Source of the DNA: Arsukibacterium ikkense
GTDB lineage: Bacteria > Pseudomonadota > Gammaproteobacteria > Enterobacterales > Alteromonadaceae
Assembly: GCF_000987775.1 (NCBI RefSeq)
Contig: NZ_LAHO01000003.1
Span: 124,001 to 188,000 of the forward strand
DNA length: 64,000 nt
Direction: 5' to 3'
Shown here piece by piece: positions 37,583 through 47,330 of this stretch. A program made the position numbers and the translations under genes. Each line of letters begins with the position of its first letter. The first letter of the stretch is position 1. The notes under the pieces were generated by a model. It was not told where the DNA came from. It worked only from the letters and a program-made list of their open reading frames with translations, and made no database searches.

Positions 37583-39711
37583 TACATAACCCTTGCGACT
37601 AAGTTTTTTTGATCCGTTCGTTCACAAACTTGGCAAAATTCTCGATGACTGCATTCGCAGATATTCGTAACACCATAATTTTCAGGTTTATTTTTGAGCA
37701 TTTTAGGATAGTGCCCGGAAAATGACAATGTCCTGGACTTACCGGCATATTTATCAAGTAGCGGTTCAACTCCTTTTATTTCATCAAAAGTCAAAAACAT
37801 TACGACTTGTGTTCCCTCTTTAATCATATTCTCAAGTAACGATGATTTGACTAAACCTGAGGTCATCCCAAGCGGGGTGTCAATAATATTAGTAGCACTT
37901 ACATTACTAACTTTCGTTAGAGCTAATATAAATGACAGTGATATTGCTCTGCGCGAAGCGCCGTTCAGTTCTGTATCAGGATTGAGTGGCTGGCCATTTG
38001 GACCAAACACTCTAATATCAAAATCAGAACTGAGCTCTGCTCTCCTAATCATACCTTTAGGATCAATTCCACTATCAGCACCAATCATCGATAAGAAAAT
38101 TCGATTCATTTCCAAACTGACTTTTTGAAGCTCAGTAGTTTTAATTTTCTCGAAAACATTCTCATAAATTGTCGTGAGTGCTTCAGCTAAACGATGTTTT
38201 CCTCCAGCTGTGTTATTTTTATTCAACTTACTTGAAAAAATTTCCGCATCTTTTTTGAGATAAGAGTTGCTCTCTTTTCTACGAGAAATTTCATCTTGGT
38301 TGATAGTAATAGAGTTATTAATTTCTCTAAGTTTTTGCTCTAATATTTTTTCTTGATCTCTAAGCTTGATCAATAAATCGTCGTTAATTTCATCGACCAT
38401 CGCCTGCTTTTTCTTAAGTGTATCTGAAGAGCTTCTTAAATTTATGTCTGAATTGAAGTAAATCTCTGTAGCTGATGCGTATTTCTTGTTCCACCCTCCG
38501 TCTTGAGGAGTATAATCAGCAGATGAAAAGTACAAACTCGATGCCCGGTTATTCAGAAGATCGACTTCTCGGGAATCATCAATTACGCCATGAATATAGT
38601 CTCTCTTTTCTTTTCCTTCCTTGCTTTTCACACTGAGATCAGCACCACAAAGGCATTTTTCTCTTGCCAAAATGTCATTTAAAACCGGTATGAACTGCTT
38701 AGGAAAATTATCTCTAGCTTTCATTTTCTTTAACAGCTCTGTAGCAGGTAAGATTTTACGATGAATTAGACAAGAAGCTATGTCTTTGCTATTAAGAAGA
38801 CCACAAAGTGAGGAAATCGAGTTCTCCTTCATAGCATTATCATTTTTTTGCTGCTTTAAAAGAACATTAATCTCGTTGCTTAGAGCTTCTTTATTACCCA
38901 GTTTAAGCTGTTCTTCTATTCCCTTTTTAACCTTACTAATACTCTCAGCTAAGGAGTTTTTATCGGTCAAAAATTCCTTTAATTCTTCTTCGTTAGAGCT
39001 AATCCAGTCTTCGTTGCTCTGAATTTTTTCTTCCACTTCGACTAGTTTTTGAGCATAGTCAGATTTATCTATGTTCTTTAAGAAAGAATGCTTAACTGAT
39101 TTCAAATTGGAAATAAGCGCCTCTAGATCTTTCATCGAAAGCAAAGATTCGATCGCCTTTTGCACTCTTAATCGTTTTTCACTTCCAGAAGCAGTACTTT
39201 CAATGAAGGTTAAAGCTTTATCACCATCTGTAAAATATATGTCTTTTAAATTAACAGGCAATGCTCTCTCGATTATTAGGTCTATATCTGACTGTATTAC
39301 GGGTTTAAACCCCTCAGTTGTATTTTCAAAGAGACTTACATCGTCTGAGCTCCTCTTAAAGGTCAACCCATCGCCAGATACAAATTCTGTACATTTTCTT
39401 CTTAGTTGGTAAACCTTCTCATTAACAACTGTTTTACCCTGTCGAGTAACAACCTCCTCTGTTTCGAAATTTATCTGAACTTCAATTGGAATTTCTCTGA
39501 CTCCCTCTTCGAATAGTGAAAGAGGGTAAAGTTTTTCTTTGACGAGTTTTGAGCCGTACAGTCCCCAGATCAAGCCCATCATAGCAGTTGTTTTTCCAGT
39601 ACCATTCTCCGCGCGAATAACAGTGAGTTTCTTAATTTCATCCAGCGAGAACTCAATAAAAATATCTCTTAAGAGGCGAATGTTTTTGAACCTAGCACTA
39701 ATTAACTTCAT
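37582..39711 (-). CDS. DndD-like SMC/Rad50-type ATPase, candidate restriction-module subunit
   Basis: A 709-residue SMC-like ATPase. Walker A is ENGTGKTT at about 35-42. A long coiled-coil region (about 200-530) contains a central CLCGADLS, like half of a zinc hook. The C-terminal ATPase half has LNGASRRAISLSFILALTK in the signature position and NIIDTPLGM as Walker B, the IDTPLG form typical of DndD. The last 40 residues carry a Cys cluster, CECSHREFCQVC, probably zinc-binding. The ATG has AGGGAG upstream. It fits the ATPase in SspFGH-type effector modules, but that equivalence is inference. Confidence 0.82.
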   Translation of the reverse strand: MKLISARFKNIRLLRDIFIEFSLDEIKKLTVIRAENGTGKTTAMMGLIWGLYGSKLVKEKLYPLSLFEEGVREIPIEVQINFETEEVVTRQGKTVVNEKVYQLRRKCTEFVSGDGLTFKRSSDDVSLFENTTEGFKPVIQSDIDLIIERALPVNLKDIYFTDGDKALTFIESTASGSEKRLRVQKAIESLLSMKDLEALISNLKSVKHSFLKNIDKSDYAQKLVEVEEKIQSNEDWISSNEEELKEFLTDKNSLAESISKVKKGIEEQLKLGNKEALSNEINVLLKQQKNDNAMKENSISSLCGLLNSKDIASCLIHRKILPATELLKKMKARDNFPKQFIPVLNDILAREKCLCGADLSVKSKEGKEKRDYIHGVIDDSREVDLLNNRASSLYFSSADYTPQDGGWNKKYASATEIYFNSDINLRSSSDTLKKKQAMVDEINDDLLIKLRDQEKILEQKLREINNSITINQDEISRRKESNSYLKKDAEIFSSKLNKNNTAGGKHRLAEALTTIYENVFEKIKTTELQKVSLEMNRIFLSMIGADSGIDPKGMIRRAELSSDFDIRVFGPNGQPLNPDTELNGASRRAISLSFILALTKVSNVSATNIIDTPLGMTSGLVKSSLLENMIKEGTQVVMFLTFDEIKGVEPLLDKYAGKSRTLSFSGHYPKMLKNKPENYGVTNICECSHREFCQVCERTDQKNLVARVM

Positions 39712-39720
39712 CTTTTCTCC

Positions 39721-39930
39721 CTAAGAATCAAACATTAGCGCGTTAAAATGTTCAATTTTGTCTTGCACACTTTTCTTGACAGATTTTGATTCTATCAATG
39801 TAACTTGCATTAAAAAAACTTGATTCGATAGCTCAATAATTTTATCAACATTCAAGTCACCATATTTATCGTTATTGTTACAAACTTCTTCCTTAACAAG
39901 GGTTTCAATCAATCTTCTCGATAAACTCAT
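39721..39930 (-). CDS. small subunit of the phosphorothioation-type effector module
   Basis: A 69-residue protein (MSLSRRLIETLVKEEVCNNN...) with no recognised domain; the composition suggests two or three helices. It overlaps the upstream helicase gene by 4 bases (ATGA) and precedes the DndD-like ATPase by 9 bases, so it is translationally coupled inside the operon. A short middle gene fits the layout of three-gene effector modules (sspF-sspG-sspH), but the equivalence is not proven. Confidence 0.7.
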   Translation of the reverse strand: MSLSRRLIETLVKEEVCNNNDKYGDLNVDKIIELSNQVFLMQVTLIESKSVKKSVQDKIEHFNALMFDS

Positions 39931-42011
39931 AAAGCCGCCTTTATTGATAAAAGCTCATTTGACATTTGGATAGCACTATTTAACGAGCTATCTTTCAATG
40001 AAAGTGACATAAACCACTGCATTCTAGTAAGTTCCCCGTTCACTAAAGCATTGAATTCCCTTGTGTTACTTGGAGGAAATACCACAAAATCATGAATTAC
40101 TGCGTGAGTTTTGCCAGTGCTTTCACTTTTCCGCAAGACTCTTCCAAGCCTTTGCACCCAAGTTCTTGTCGTGCCGCTAGATGCTAAAAAAAATGCCGTC
40201 TTTATAGGTGGGATATTGAATCCTTCATCTAGAACCCTTTTAGAAGTAAGTATCTCTATTTCCCCCAATTTGTATGACTCAATAACATCTTTCATCAGAT
40301 TTTTATCTGATGATTCAACCCCAGTTATCTGGTGAAATAGATAGTTCTGCTCTCTTAAGATATTATTGACTCTTATTAACTGCTCGGGATTTTTATCTGT
40401 ACAGAATGCTAGTGAGTGCACTCTATCTTTAAGTTCTGAAACCACTTTTTCAAAAACAGTTAACTTTGCAACTGCACTTTCTGTTATTGCCCGTCTTCTT
40501 ATTTGAAGCTGTTCAACTATTTTTTTAGTCTCTGCATCGTCACTCCAAAGTAAGTTATTGATTTTTTCTGTGTATTCTATCCATAATTCTGCTTCTTCAG
40601 AGTTAAGAAATACTTTATGAGCAAAATATTTAAAGGGTACTAAGCAATTACCGATGGCTTTCTCTAAAGGAAATTCATATACGACACACCCAAAATACTC
40701 GAGCAATTTCTTTGTGCCTTCCTCGTCATATTGTCTTTCAGGAGTTGCTGACAAGGCTAATCTATGACTAATAAACGTTGGAGGATCATTAACAAAAGAG
40801 GCAGCGCCTAGATTATGAGCCTCATCACCAATTAACATTATTTTTGATGAATACTTATATAAGACATTTTTGACTTCAACTGTTTTCAATGCGTCATGTG
40901 TTATAACGAATACAGTGTGTTTGGGTAATACTTTATGCTCATGTATAACTTTTCGAATGCTTTTTACAATATTTTCTGTACCAAAACCCTCTGTATCAAC
41001 TGGGTCTAATGAAAATTTTCTCACGTCCTCACACCACTGTTTTATTAACGGTTTATTCGGCACAGCGATAATAATAATTGCTGAATCTTCAGCATCTAAT
41101 GATATGGCTGCACAAACAAGAGAAGTTAGAGTTTTCCCACCTCCAGTAGCAATTTCTAGAGTGCCTCTGTACTCATTTGCAATCCATGCATCAACAGCCT
41201 CTCCTTGGTGTCTGAAATCACCGTCTCTAAAATTCAACCATTCTGGAACTCTTAATTTTTTAGTTGTTTTTCTTTCTTCCATATATTTCTGCAGACGCTT
41301 TAAATTTTGAGAAAATTCATCACTGGAATTTGATGAGGTAGTGGTTGATAATATTTCTGAAATCGTTTTATCGTTTAATTTTAAGGTATAAGAATCAGCT
41401 CTCTTTCCGTCCCAAAAACTATTAAATCTAGAAATAAAGGACTGAATTATTGTTTTACTGCTCTTTGATTCCCATTCTCTAGTAAAAATTAGCTGTTCAA
41501 AGTTTGTCATTAAACCTGATTTAGTTGCGTTACCTGATCCATGAATAGCAACACATCCAACTTGAGTGTGAAACAGCCAAATTTTGGCATGCATCATACC
41601 CTCGACCATTAATACAACTCTAATATCAAGCCTACGGCTCACAATTAAAAACTTAAGAACATTTAAAGTCGCACCAATTATTCTATCTCTTGTAACATCT
41701 TGTTTATCCATAAGAAAATTTAAAATAGATTTGTCATCAGAATAAGCCTCTAAAAGAGCTTCTCTGTCTACATCATTTAAATTAGGGCTAATAAGGAACT
41801 TGCCTTTGGCCTGCGGATTTTGAAAAAAGTATGCTAGGGGCTCCGCTAACTCAGAAATAACATTCGATGAAAAATAGCCAGACAGACATTCAAAGTGATT
41901 TGAGTGTCTTGCAACCGGAATAAAAACTTCACTCACAATATCTAGCTCATTAGGAAAATAGACCGGATGAAGAAAATCTAATTCTGATTTTGCTAGTTCT
42001 TTTTGTGTCAT
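39927..42011 (-). CDS. PLD-like nuclease fused to DEAH-box helicase, candidate restriction enzyme
   Basis: A 694-residue two-part protein. The N-terminal PLD-like domain has the HxK motif MHAKIWLF and then HGSGNATKSGL at about 139-166. A superfamily 2 helicase follows: Walker A IATGGGKT near 290, DEAH in LIGDEAHNLG, SATPERQ (motif III) and motif VI VQRLGRVLRKS. PLD plus helicase is the architecture of phosphorothioation-linked restriction enzymes. The ATG at 42011 is chosen over an in-frame TTG two codons earlier. It lies 106 bases after the PAPS-reductase-like gene, so it may have its own promoter. Confidence 0.84.
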   Translation of the reverse strand: MTQKELAKSELDFLHPVYFPNELDIVSEVFIPVARHSNHFECLSGYFSSNVISELAEPLAYFFQNPQAKGKFLISPNLNDVDREALLEAYSDDKSILNFLMDKQDVTRDRIIGATLNVLKFLIVSRRLDIRVVLMVEGMMHAKIWLFHTQVGCVAIHGSGNATKSGLMTNFEQLIFTREWESKSSKTIIQSFISRFNSFWDGKRADSYTLKLNDKTISEILSTTTSSNSSDEFSQNLKRLQKYMEERKTTKKLRVPEWLNFRDGDFRHQGEAVDAWIANEYRGTLEIATGGGKTLTSLVCAAISLDAEDSAIIIIAVPNKPLIKQWCEDVRKFSLDPVDTEGFGTENIVKSIRKVIHEHKVLPKHTVFVITHDALKTVEVKNVLYKYSSKIMLIGDEAHNLGAASFVNDPPTFISHRLALSATPERQYDEEGTKKLLEYFGCVVYEFPLEKAIGNCLVPFKYFAHKVFLNSEEAELWIEYTEKINNLLWSDDAETKKIVEQLQIRRRAITESAVAKLTVFEKVVSELKDRVHSLAFCTDKNPEQLIRVNNILREQNYLFHQITGVESSDKNLMKDVIESYKLGEIEILTSKRVLDEGFNIPPIKTAFFLASSGTTRTWVQRLGRVLRKSESTGKTHAVIHDFVVFPPSNTREFNALVNGELTRMQWFMSLSLKDSSLNSAIQMSNELLSIKAAL

Positions 42012-42117
42012 GCTCAAGATCCGTATATGGCATTTACAAATTGCAGAACTCTAGAAACTAATAATTTAATTGTTCTAAATTCTGTACCCTGAAAGTTAAA
42101 TCCTATCGACATTCCAA

Positions 42118-42933
42118 TTAAAGATGACAAATCGTACAACCACGGTCCCAAAGATCATCATCATCATCAAATGCATTTGCGTCGGCTTGCTGCTTCAACT
42201 GCTCTTGCCAGGACAAATGCTTGTCTTTGTCCTTAGCCTTTGCCTGCCGATATTTATCTGCTTGTGATTTAAACTCTTCTAACGAAGTACCCTGCATCCA
42301 GGTGTAGCGCTCACCTGTTGCTTCATTCACTTTTTCGTACTGTGCTGCTTTCTCGTATAGCTCCGGGTGCCTGTCTAACAATCCTACCCACTCGCCTTTC
42401 TGTTGGAAGAAGCAGAAGTAACAGCCTGAACGCGAACGCCATTGATAATACTTGGGTAAACCTATACCGGAGGCATCAAGGATGTTCTTCACATCATTCT
42501 TGGTAAGGCCGTCTTCAATGAAGGGGAATATCACTTCAATATTAGGTTTACCGTCTTTATAACCTTCACGGTAATGTGCTTCGTCTGCACGAATACCCAC
42601 ATAGTTAATGACCGGGTCATTACCGACAAAACGTTCAAAAGGTTTAAGTTTCATTTGCACGGTACACCAGCGCTGCCTCACGCTAGGCAGGAAATTACCG
42701 TGTATTTTCAGTAAATCATCAAAATTACTATCAGCTTCTAAACGGTGAATTGGCCCGATAATTTTTTCAAGCTCATGCAGGTATTCATACACCTCTTCAA
42801 GCTCCGCACCGGTATCAGAGAAAAAATATTCGATTTCCAGTTCAGGGTGCTTTTTCTTCATATACAGCGCTAGTGCCGTGGAGTCTTTCCCTCCGGATAG
42901 TCCTAATACATGTCGAACCTTTTTTTCACTCAT
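42118..42933 (-). CDS. sspD: PAPS reductase-like ATP pyrophosphatase, SspD/DndC-type
   Basis: A 271-residue protein with the PP-loop LGLSGGKDSTALAL (SGGKDS at about 13-18) that adenylates substrates. Cysteines suitable for an Fe-S cluster or thiolation are in RWCTVQMK and SGCYFCFFQ; the C-terminus ends DRGCTICHL with a further CxxC. In DndC and SspD this protein activates the DNA backbone for sulfur insertion. Its start overlaps the large ATPase gene by 8 bases. No cysteine desulfurase (SspA/DndA) lies in the window, so a housekeeping IscS would have to supply sulfur. Confidence 0.82.
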   Translation of the reverse strand: MSEKKVRHVLGLSGGKDSTALALYMKKKHPELEIEYFFSDTGAELEEVYEYLHELEKIIGPIHRLEADSNFDDLLKIHGNFLPSVRQRWCTVQMKLKPFERFVGNDPVINYVGIRADEAHYREGYKDGKPNIEVIFPFIEDGLTKNDVKNILDASGIGLPKYYQWRSRSGCYFCFFQQKGEWVGLLDRHPELYEKAAQYEKVNEATGERYTWMQGTSLEEFKSQADKYRQAKAKDKDKHLSWQEQLKQQADANAFDDDDDLWDRGCTICHL

Positions 42934-45900
42934 GAATAACCTGGCCTATTAATTTACAGAGTGCGGCGGTAATTACCGACTCATCAACGTTTTGTGCTTT
43001 AAGCAGTTTCGATAGATCATCAGCTAACTGCTGTGCTTGCACTACTTGCTTGTCGTTTATTGCTACAGCCTGGCGCCGCATCGCGTTATCACTGCTGAGG
43101 CTTTTCACAAAAAACAAATTACTGCGTTTTTTGCTGCTGTCTTCTTGTTCTAACAGTTCCATCGCATCAGCAAAGGCCGCATGGATTTTTCTAAGGCGCT
43201 TAGTTACTGTTTCTACATCTCGGTCAGTCCATTTTTCCGGACTGATACGCCCTATCACTGTTAGAATTTCTATTAGCCAATCGACTGGCTCATCAATATC
43301 CGCTTTAAATTTTAACGCGTTAATCAGTAACTGTTCTTCAGAGCCTTCTGGCAGTAAACCGTCAAATTTGTTACCAAAACTAGAAACATGCTGTTTAATT
43401 TGCAGCACATAGTCTTTTAAGTCAACCATAGTGTCACGGCTGATCGAAAAAGCACTACCTAACTGAACAGCAAAATGCTGCAGCATTTTGCTGTAACTCA
43501 ATTTAATTTCTTTTACAGCATTAAGTAATTGCTCCAACCCCTCATTAACGGACTCATTATTGGTGGCATCAATATTAAATATTTTTGGTATTGCATCAAC
43601 CAACACCCGTTGTGGAGTATTAGAGGTTTTAACCGCATGCCTCAGTTGGCGTGCTGGCTCTGACAAATTCTCAGTATTTTGGGTGTAAGGGTGCGCAGCC
43701 AATATAGGAGTCATAATTTGCTTGGTGAGATCTAGTAAATTGTAATTGCCAACCTGAAAACCAAGTTTAGTCGCTAGAACATCCAGGAAGCGTTCCTGCA
43801 TATTGGCTTGTGTGAATAGTTGTACCTTGAAGTATTTATGATTCTTTAAAAATATTTGCAGCCGCATTGGTGTAAGGCCATCTGGCTGATATACGCCCTC
43901 TTCAAAGATAGCCAACTTATCTTGCCATATCGTCATGGCTGTTACATAGAAAATGGATAGTACACCTGACTTCACGCCATAGGGCGGCTTTATCAGTTTC
44001 GCCTCTAACTCATCAAAACCTTTAGCGCCATTTTTTGTTGATTCAAAGAATTCTTTAATTACCTGCCACACAGGTATTATGTTGGTATTGTCTTGTGCGG
44101 CATCAGGCTCCGAAAGGCTATAACAACCACGATGTACTGTATGCAAACCAGACTCACGGAAAATAGCCAGATAAATACCCTTTTCCGGTGGAAACTTCTC
44201 AATACCAAAGGCTTCTTTATTACTGTGCTGCTGCAAAGCTAACAATAAGTTCTTTTTACCCAGATTGGCCTGTGGTGACGGCACTTCGCGATTGATTAAT
44301 TCATTACGGATAATTGGCGAGTACGGATATACATGTTCTAGAACCTGGCTTAACAACGCCTGCATAGCCCTGCGATTGTTTACCGCTACTTCACCAAGTT
44401 TGTTTTCAACTGAAACCAGTGCAGGCGCAAAGAACTGCGCTTTTGCTGTTTCATCTATCACTTGCTTCAGAACTTTACGCTGATACATTTCAGCGGCATA
44501 TAGCCTGTCACTAAATTCACGCAGAGCAACCCGGTCTTCTTTTAACAACTGCTCATACTGCTGAACCTGCTTTAAAGCCAGCACTTCAAGCACAGAATCA
44601 GCGATTGCGGTAGCATTAGGGCAAAATAACAGTACGTCAGCAATTCGTTGTTGATCAGCAAATTGCTTTACGATGCTTTTCACTTGTTTTTGATCTTCAG
44701 CACCTTGTAATAAAACGATAACTAACCTTGGTTCCTCGCTGTTATCGAGTAGGTTTTTATAACTGCTAATATCGGCAAAAACTGGCATAAAATAGCGTAG
44801 TGCCGCTTTTTCAAAGCTGTATTTACGGGCAATTATAGGCTCTAAGGGGCTTTGATTGTTAAGCCTTTCAGCCAGGCTAAACTGGCCAATTTCATTTTTA
44901 GCCTTCTCGGTGGCACCGTCTAAATCGAAGTCACTGCCCTGCCAAACGGCATATTCCTGGCTGTAACGGCGAAACACGATTAGTGATTTATTGATTAAGG
45001 TTTGCTTTGCTTCTTCAAACGCAGAACCAAATAACAACTGCAATAATGCTTCTGAGGCTTTAAAGCCGCCACGCACGCCGACAATGTTAAGCAGGCCTAT
45101 GGCCTTAAGCAGACTAACAGAAGTAGATTCAGCATCCCCTAAACGGTCTACTGCACTTAACACTTCATACCAGCGCTTTTGGGTTAAACTGTCTGTAATG
45201 GCCCCCGACTGATTAGCAATGAAATAATCATAAATACCCCCCAGCCCAATAAAGCCATCTTTACTATTTTGTGCCAACTCGCGAAAACCGAACGGCTCGT
45301 GGCTGCCAATAAACGAAAACAGTGTACGTTCGTTCTGCGCAACTTTCTGGCATAACTGTGGCAGTATTAAAGCGGTAATAGGATGCAGCGGATAACATTG
45401 CTGTAATAGCTCAGCCAGTTCGGTTTCATCTAAACTGGTTTTCAACAAATCAGCAGATAAAAAATAACGCGCCGCAGTTTTAAATTGCTCGGCATAAATA
45501 GCTTGTTCTGCAGCGGTTTGCTGGTAACTAAAGCTATTCGCCAATATTTTAAGTGTTTGTTCAGTACTTTCTAAAAATGGGATGGTTTCGAAACGACCTT
45601 GAATTTTGCTCCACTCTTTTTTAAGTGAATCGCTCATACCCTTGGCGTATTGGTCAAATGCCTGATGTAACAGTACAAAAAATAAGATACGGCCAGTATC
45701 AGAGCCCTTACTGGCTTCAGCAATAATTTGCAGCAAGTGAATATCTTCACTATTGCTATGGCGCGCATCGTACTCTAAAAACTTACCAAATTCGTCGATA
45801 ATAAGCAGTAATCCCTGGCCACCTTGGCTATGAAAGCGTTGCTGTAATAGTGCTAGCACCTGCTTTATATCTTCGTGACTGTAATCGCGCCGTCTTAGTT

Positions 45901-46369
45901 CATCAACCGCATCGACAACCTCTGGCATTTTTTCGTTTTGAATGGCAGCTGCTCGGATAGCTTCTATTAATCGGCGTGATAATGGTTCCGGATTACCGCT
46001 AAGCACTAATGGCAAGTAACCACCAGATTTCAGATGATCTTTATAGCCTTTTGCAATCTCAGCATCTGCTTTAGTTAATACATTTAGTGCCGTTTGATTG
46101 GCTGATTTATCTTTTGCAGCGAGTAGCTGAGTGAGGAATACCGCAAAACTGGATTTGCCTGAGCCGTATGGCCCTATCAGGGAAAAAGCACTAGTTCTTT
46201 TAGGGCTGTTGGCGCTCTCTAATAAACGGTTCAGAGTTTCTTTAGCGCGGGCAGTTGGGATGTAGGCGCGTATCACCTCTTCATCAGTTAAATCTCGTTC
46301 GACGTTAACTGAGCGCGAATAGTAGGTGTTTATTGTCAGTGCTTTTAACACATTATTATTTTTACGCAT
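42926..46369 (-). CDS. sspC: large P-loop ATPase, SspC-like
   Basis: A 1147-residue ATPase. Walker A is GPYGSGKS at about 66-73 and Walker B LLLIIDEFGKFLEY at about 187-200, an AAA+-like pair near the N-terminus. The remaining 900 residues are mainly helical. The order DUF4007 gene, large ATPase, PAPS-reductase-like gene is that of sspB-sspC-sspD, the genes for single-strand DNA phosphorothioation. It starts 1 base after the DUF4007 gene and ends 8 bases inside the next, so the operon is tightly coupled. Confidence 0.8.
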   Translation of the reverse strand: MRKNNNVLKALTINTYYSRSVNVERDLTDEEVIRAYIPTARAKETLNRLLESANSPKRTSAFSLIGPYGSGKSSFAVFLTQLLAAKDKSANQTALNVLTKADAEIAKGYKDHLKSGGYLPLVLSGNPEPLSRRLIEAIRAAAIQNEKMPEVVDAVDELRRRDYSHEDIKQVLALLQQRFHSQGGQGLLLIIDEFGKFLEYDARHSNSEDIHLLQIIAEASKGSDTGRILFFVLLHQAFDQYAKGMSDSLKKEWSKIQGRFETIPFLESTEQTLKILANSFSYQQTAAEQAIYAEQFKTAARYFLSADLLKTSLDETELAELLQQCYPLHPITALILPQLCQKVAQNERTLFSFIGSHEPFGFRELAQNSKDGFIGLGGIYDYFIANQSGAITDSLTQKRWYEVLSAVDRLGDAESTSVSLLKAIGLLNIVGVRGGFKASEALLQLLFGSAFEEAKQTLINKSLIVFRRYSQEYAVWQGSDFDLDGATEKAKNEIGQFSLAERLNNQSPLEPIIARKYSFEKAALRYFMPVFADISSYKNLLDNSEEPRLVIVLLQGAEDQKQVKSIVKQFADQQRIADVLLFCPNATAIADSVLEVLALKQVQQYEQLLKEDRVALREFSDRLYAAEMYQRKVLKQVIDETAKAQFFAPALVSVENKLGEVAVNNRRAMQALLSQVLEHVYPYSPIIRNELINREVPSPQANLGKKNLLLALQQHSNKEAFGIEKFPPEKGIYLAIFRESGLHTVHRGCYSLSEPDAAQDNTNIIPVWQVIKEFFESTKNGAKGFDELEAKLIKPPYGVKSGVLSIFYVTAMTIWQDKLAIFEEGVYQPDGLTPMRLQIFLKNHKYFKVQLFTQANMQERFLDVLATKLGFQVGNYNLLDLTKQIMTPILAAHPYTQNTENLSEPARQLRHAVKTSNTPQRVLVDAIPKIFNIDATNNESVNEGLEQLLNAVKEIKLSYSKMLQHFAVQLGSAFSISRDTMVDLKDYVLQIKQHVSSFGNKFDGLLPEGSEEQLLINALKFKADIDEPVDWLIEILTVIGRISPEKWTDRDVETVTKRLRKIHAAFADAMELLEQEDSSKKRSNLFFVKSLSSDNAMRRQAVAINDKQVVQAQQLADDLSKLLKAQNVDESVITAALCKLIGQVIHE

Positions 46370-46370
46370 C

Positions 46371-47285
46371 TTAACCTTGATAGTATTTTTTTAAAGACAA
46401 TTCGTTCAATTCACTGACGCTTATAGCCCCTTCACGGAAGTACAGGATCCAGTTACCAGCTTGCTCTTTTAGCTCAAGTTGTTCCGGATATTCACGCTGC
46501 ATTCGCTCTAACATCGTAATAGTGCCGCTTTGAGATAAACAAAAACAACTAGCAGGCCCTGGGAGACATTCTTGCCCTTTCATTAAATCTGTTAGAGATA
46601 CTGAAACGGTCGTCCCTTTTTTCGCTGCAAAATCGCTGACAACAAAACTGAATATATGTGTATCTAACTCAGGCTGCTCTGTTATTGGTTTCATGTATCT
46701 GTGATCAAGCTCATTAAAATAAGCAAAGCCTAATTGCGCCATCGGATTGTCAAAACTATCCTCTACTGAGTCTTTCTTCTTACGCAGTGGCGCATACATT
46801 CTCAGTACGATATTAATATCCTTTTCTAGTGATGAGTCACTTACCTTAACGCCTAACCGCCCACGGCAAAAATCTTTGAAAGCCGTGACAGCTTCATCGT
46901 AACTAAATGAAAGTGCATGAAAACGACCGAAAAACCAATAAAACGCTAAGGCCAATTCTGGATTGCAACATAAGCGCCAGTGTATTAGTTGCAAGGAACC
47001 ATCATCTTCCAGGTAAGGATCCATTTCACCAAGAATAACGTCACCAAAAGTTGTACGAAAATACGAATTAGCCTTTTTCTCAATGACATCGGCAGCTTGC
47101 AACCAATAAAAAATAGAGTTAACCATGTTTTTACCGACACCCAACCTGACAGTTGCGTTGTCATCAGTAAAAGCAGTAGCACCATTTTCGTCTCTAAAAG
47201 CACGAAACCCTTTGGGTAACCAACTGTATCTCAAGCCAAAAGTTTCATGGCGCGCAAAGCTGGGTTTAAGATCCTGATAAGCCAT
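46371..47285 (-). CDS. sspB: DUF4007 protein, SspB-like DNA nickase
   Basis: A 304-residue DUF4007 protein, recognised from PSFARHETFGLRYSWLPKG near the N-terminus and NMVNSIFYWLQAADVIE. SspB of Vibrio, which nicks DNA during phosphorothioation, has this domain. The ATG at 47285 is chosen since MAYQDLKPSFARH is where the family begins; an in-frame TTG/ATG at 47378 adds 31 unrelated residues. A perfect palindrome lies 27 bases upstream. It is the first gene of the operon that runs through to 37151. Confidence 0.82.
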   Translation of the reverse strand: MAYQDLKPSFARHETFGLRYSWLPKGFRAFRDENGATAFTDDNATVRLGVGKNMVNSIFYWLQAADVIEKKANSYFRTTFGDVILGEMDPYLEDDGSLQLIHWRLCCNPELALAFYWFFGRFHALSFSYDEAVTAFKDFCRGRLGVKVSDSSLEKDINIVLRMYAPLRKKKDSVEDSFDNPMAQLGFAYFNELDHRYMKPITEQPELDTHIFSFVVSDFAAKKGTTVSVSLTDLMKGQECLPGPASCFCLSQSGTITMLERMQREYPEQLELKEQAGNWILYFREGAISVSELNELSLKKYYQG

Positions 47286-47311
47286 ATTCCAACACTTAGT
47301 TTGTCTGCAAA

Positions 47312-47330
47312 ACAGATAATAACTATCTGT
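47312..47330. promoter_or_regulatory. palindromic operator candidate upstream of sspB
   Basis: ACAGATA-N5-TATCTGT, perfect 7-base arms with a 5-base spacer, centred about 36 bases before the sspB start. It sits where a repressor would block the operon promoter. A lone ACAGATA half-site also lies at 48366-48372, just before the WYL regulator start. Confidence 0.5.

Noticed and set aside
42018..42117. Possible extra gene between the sspD-like and helicase genes
   Set aside because: Stops in all frames and no plausible start; more likely a promoter for the helicase-led half of the operon.
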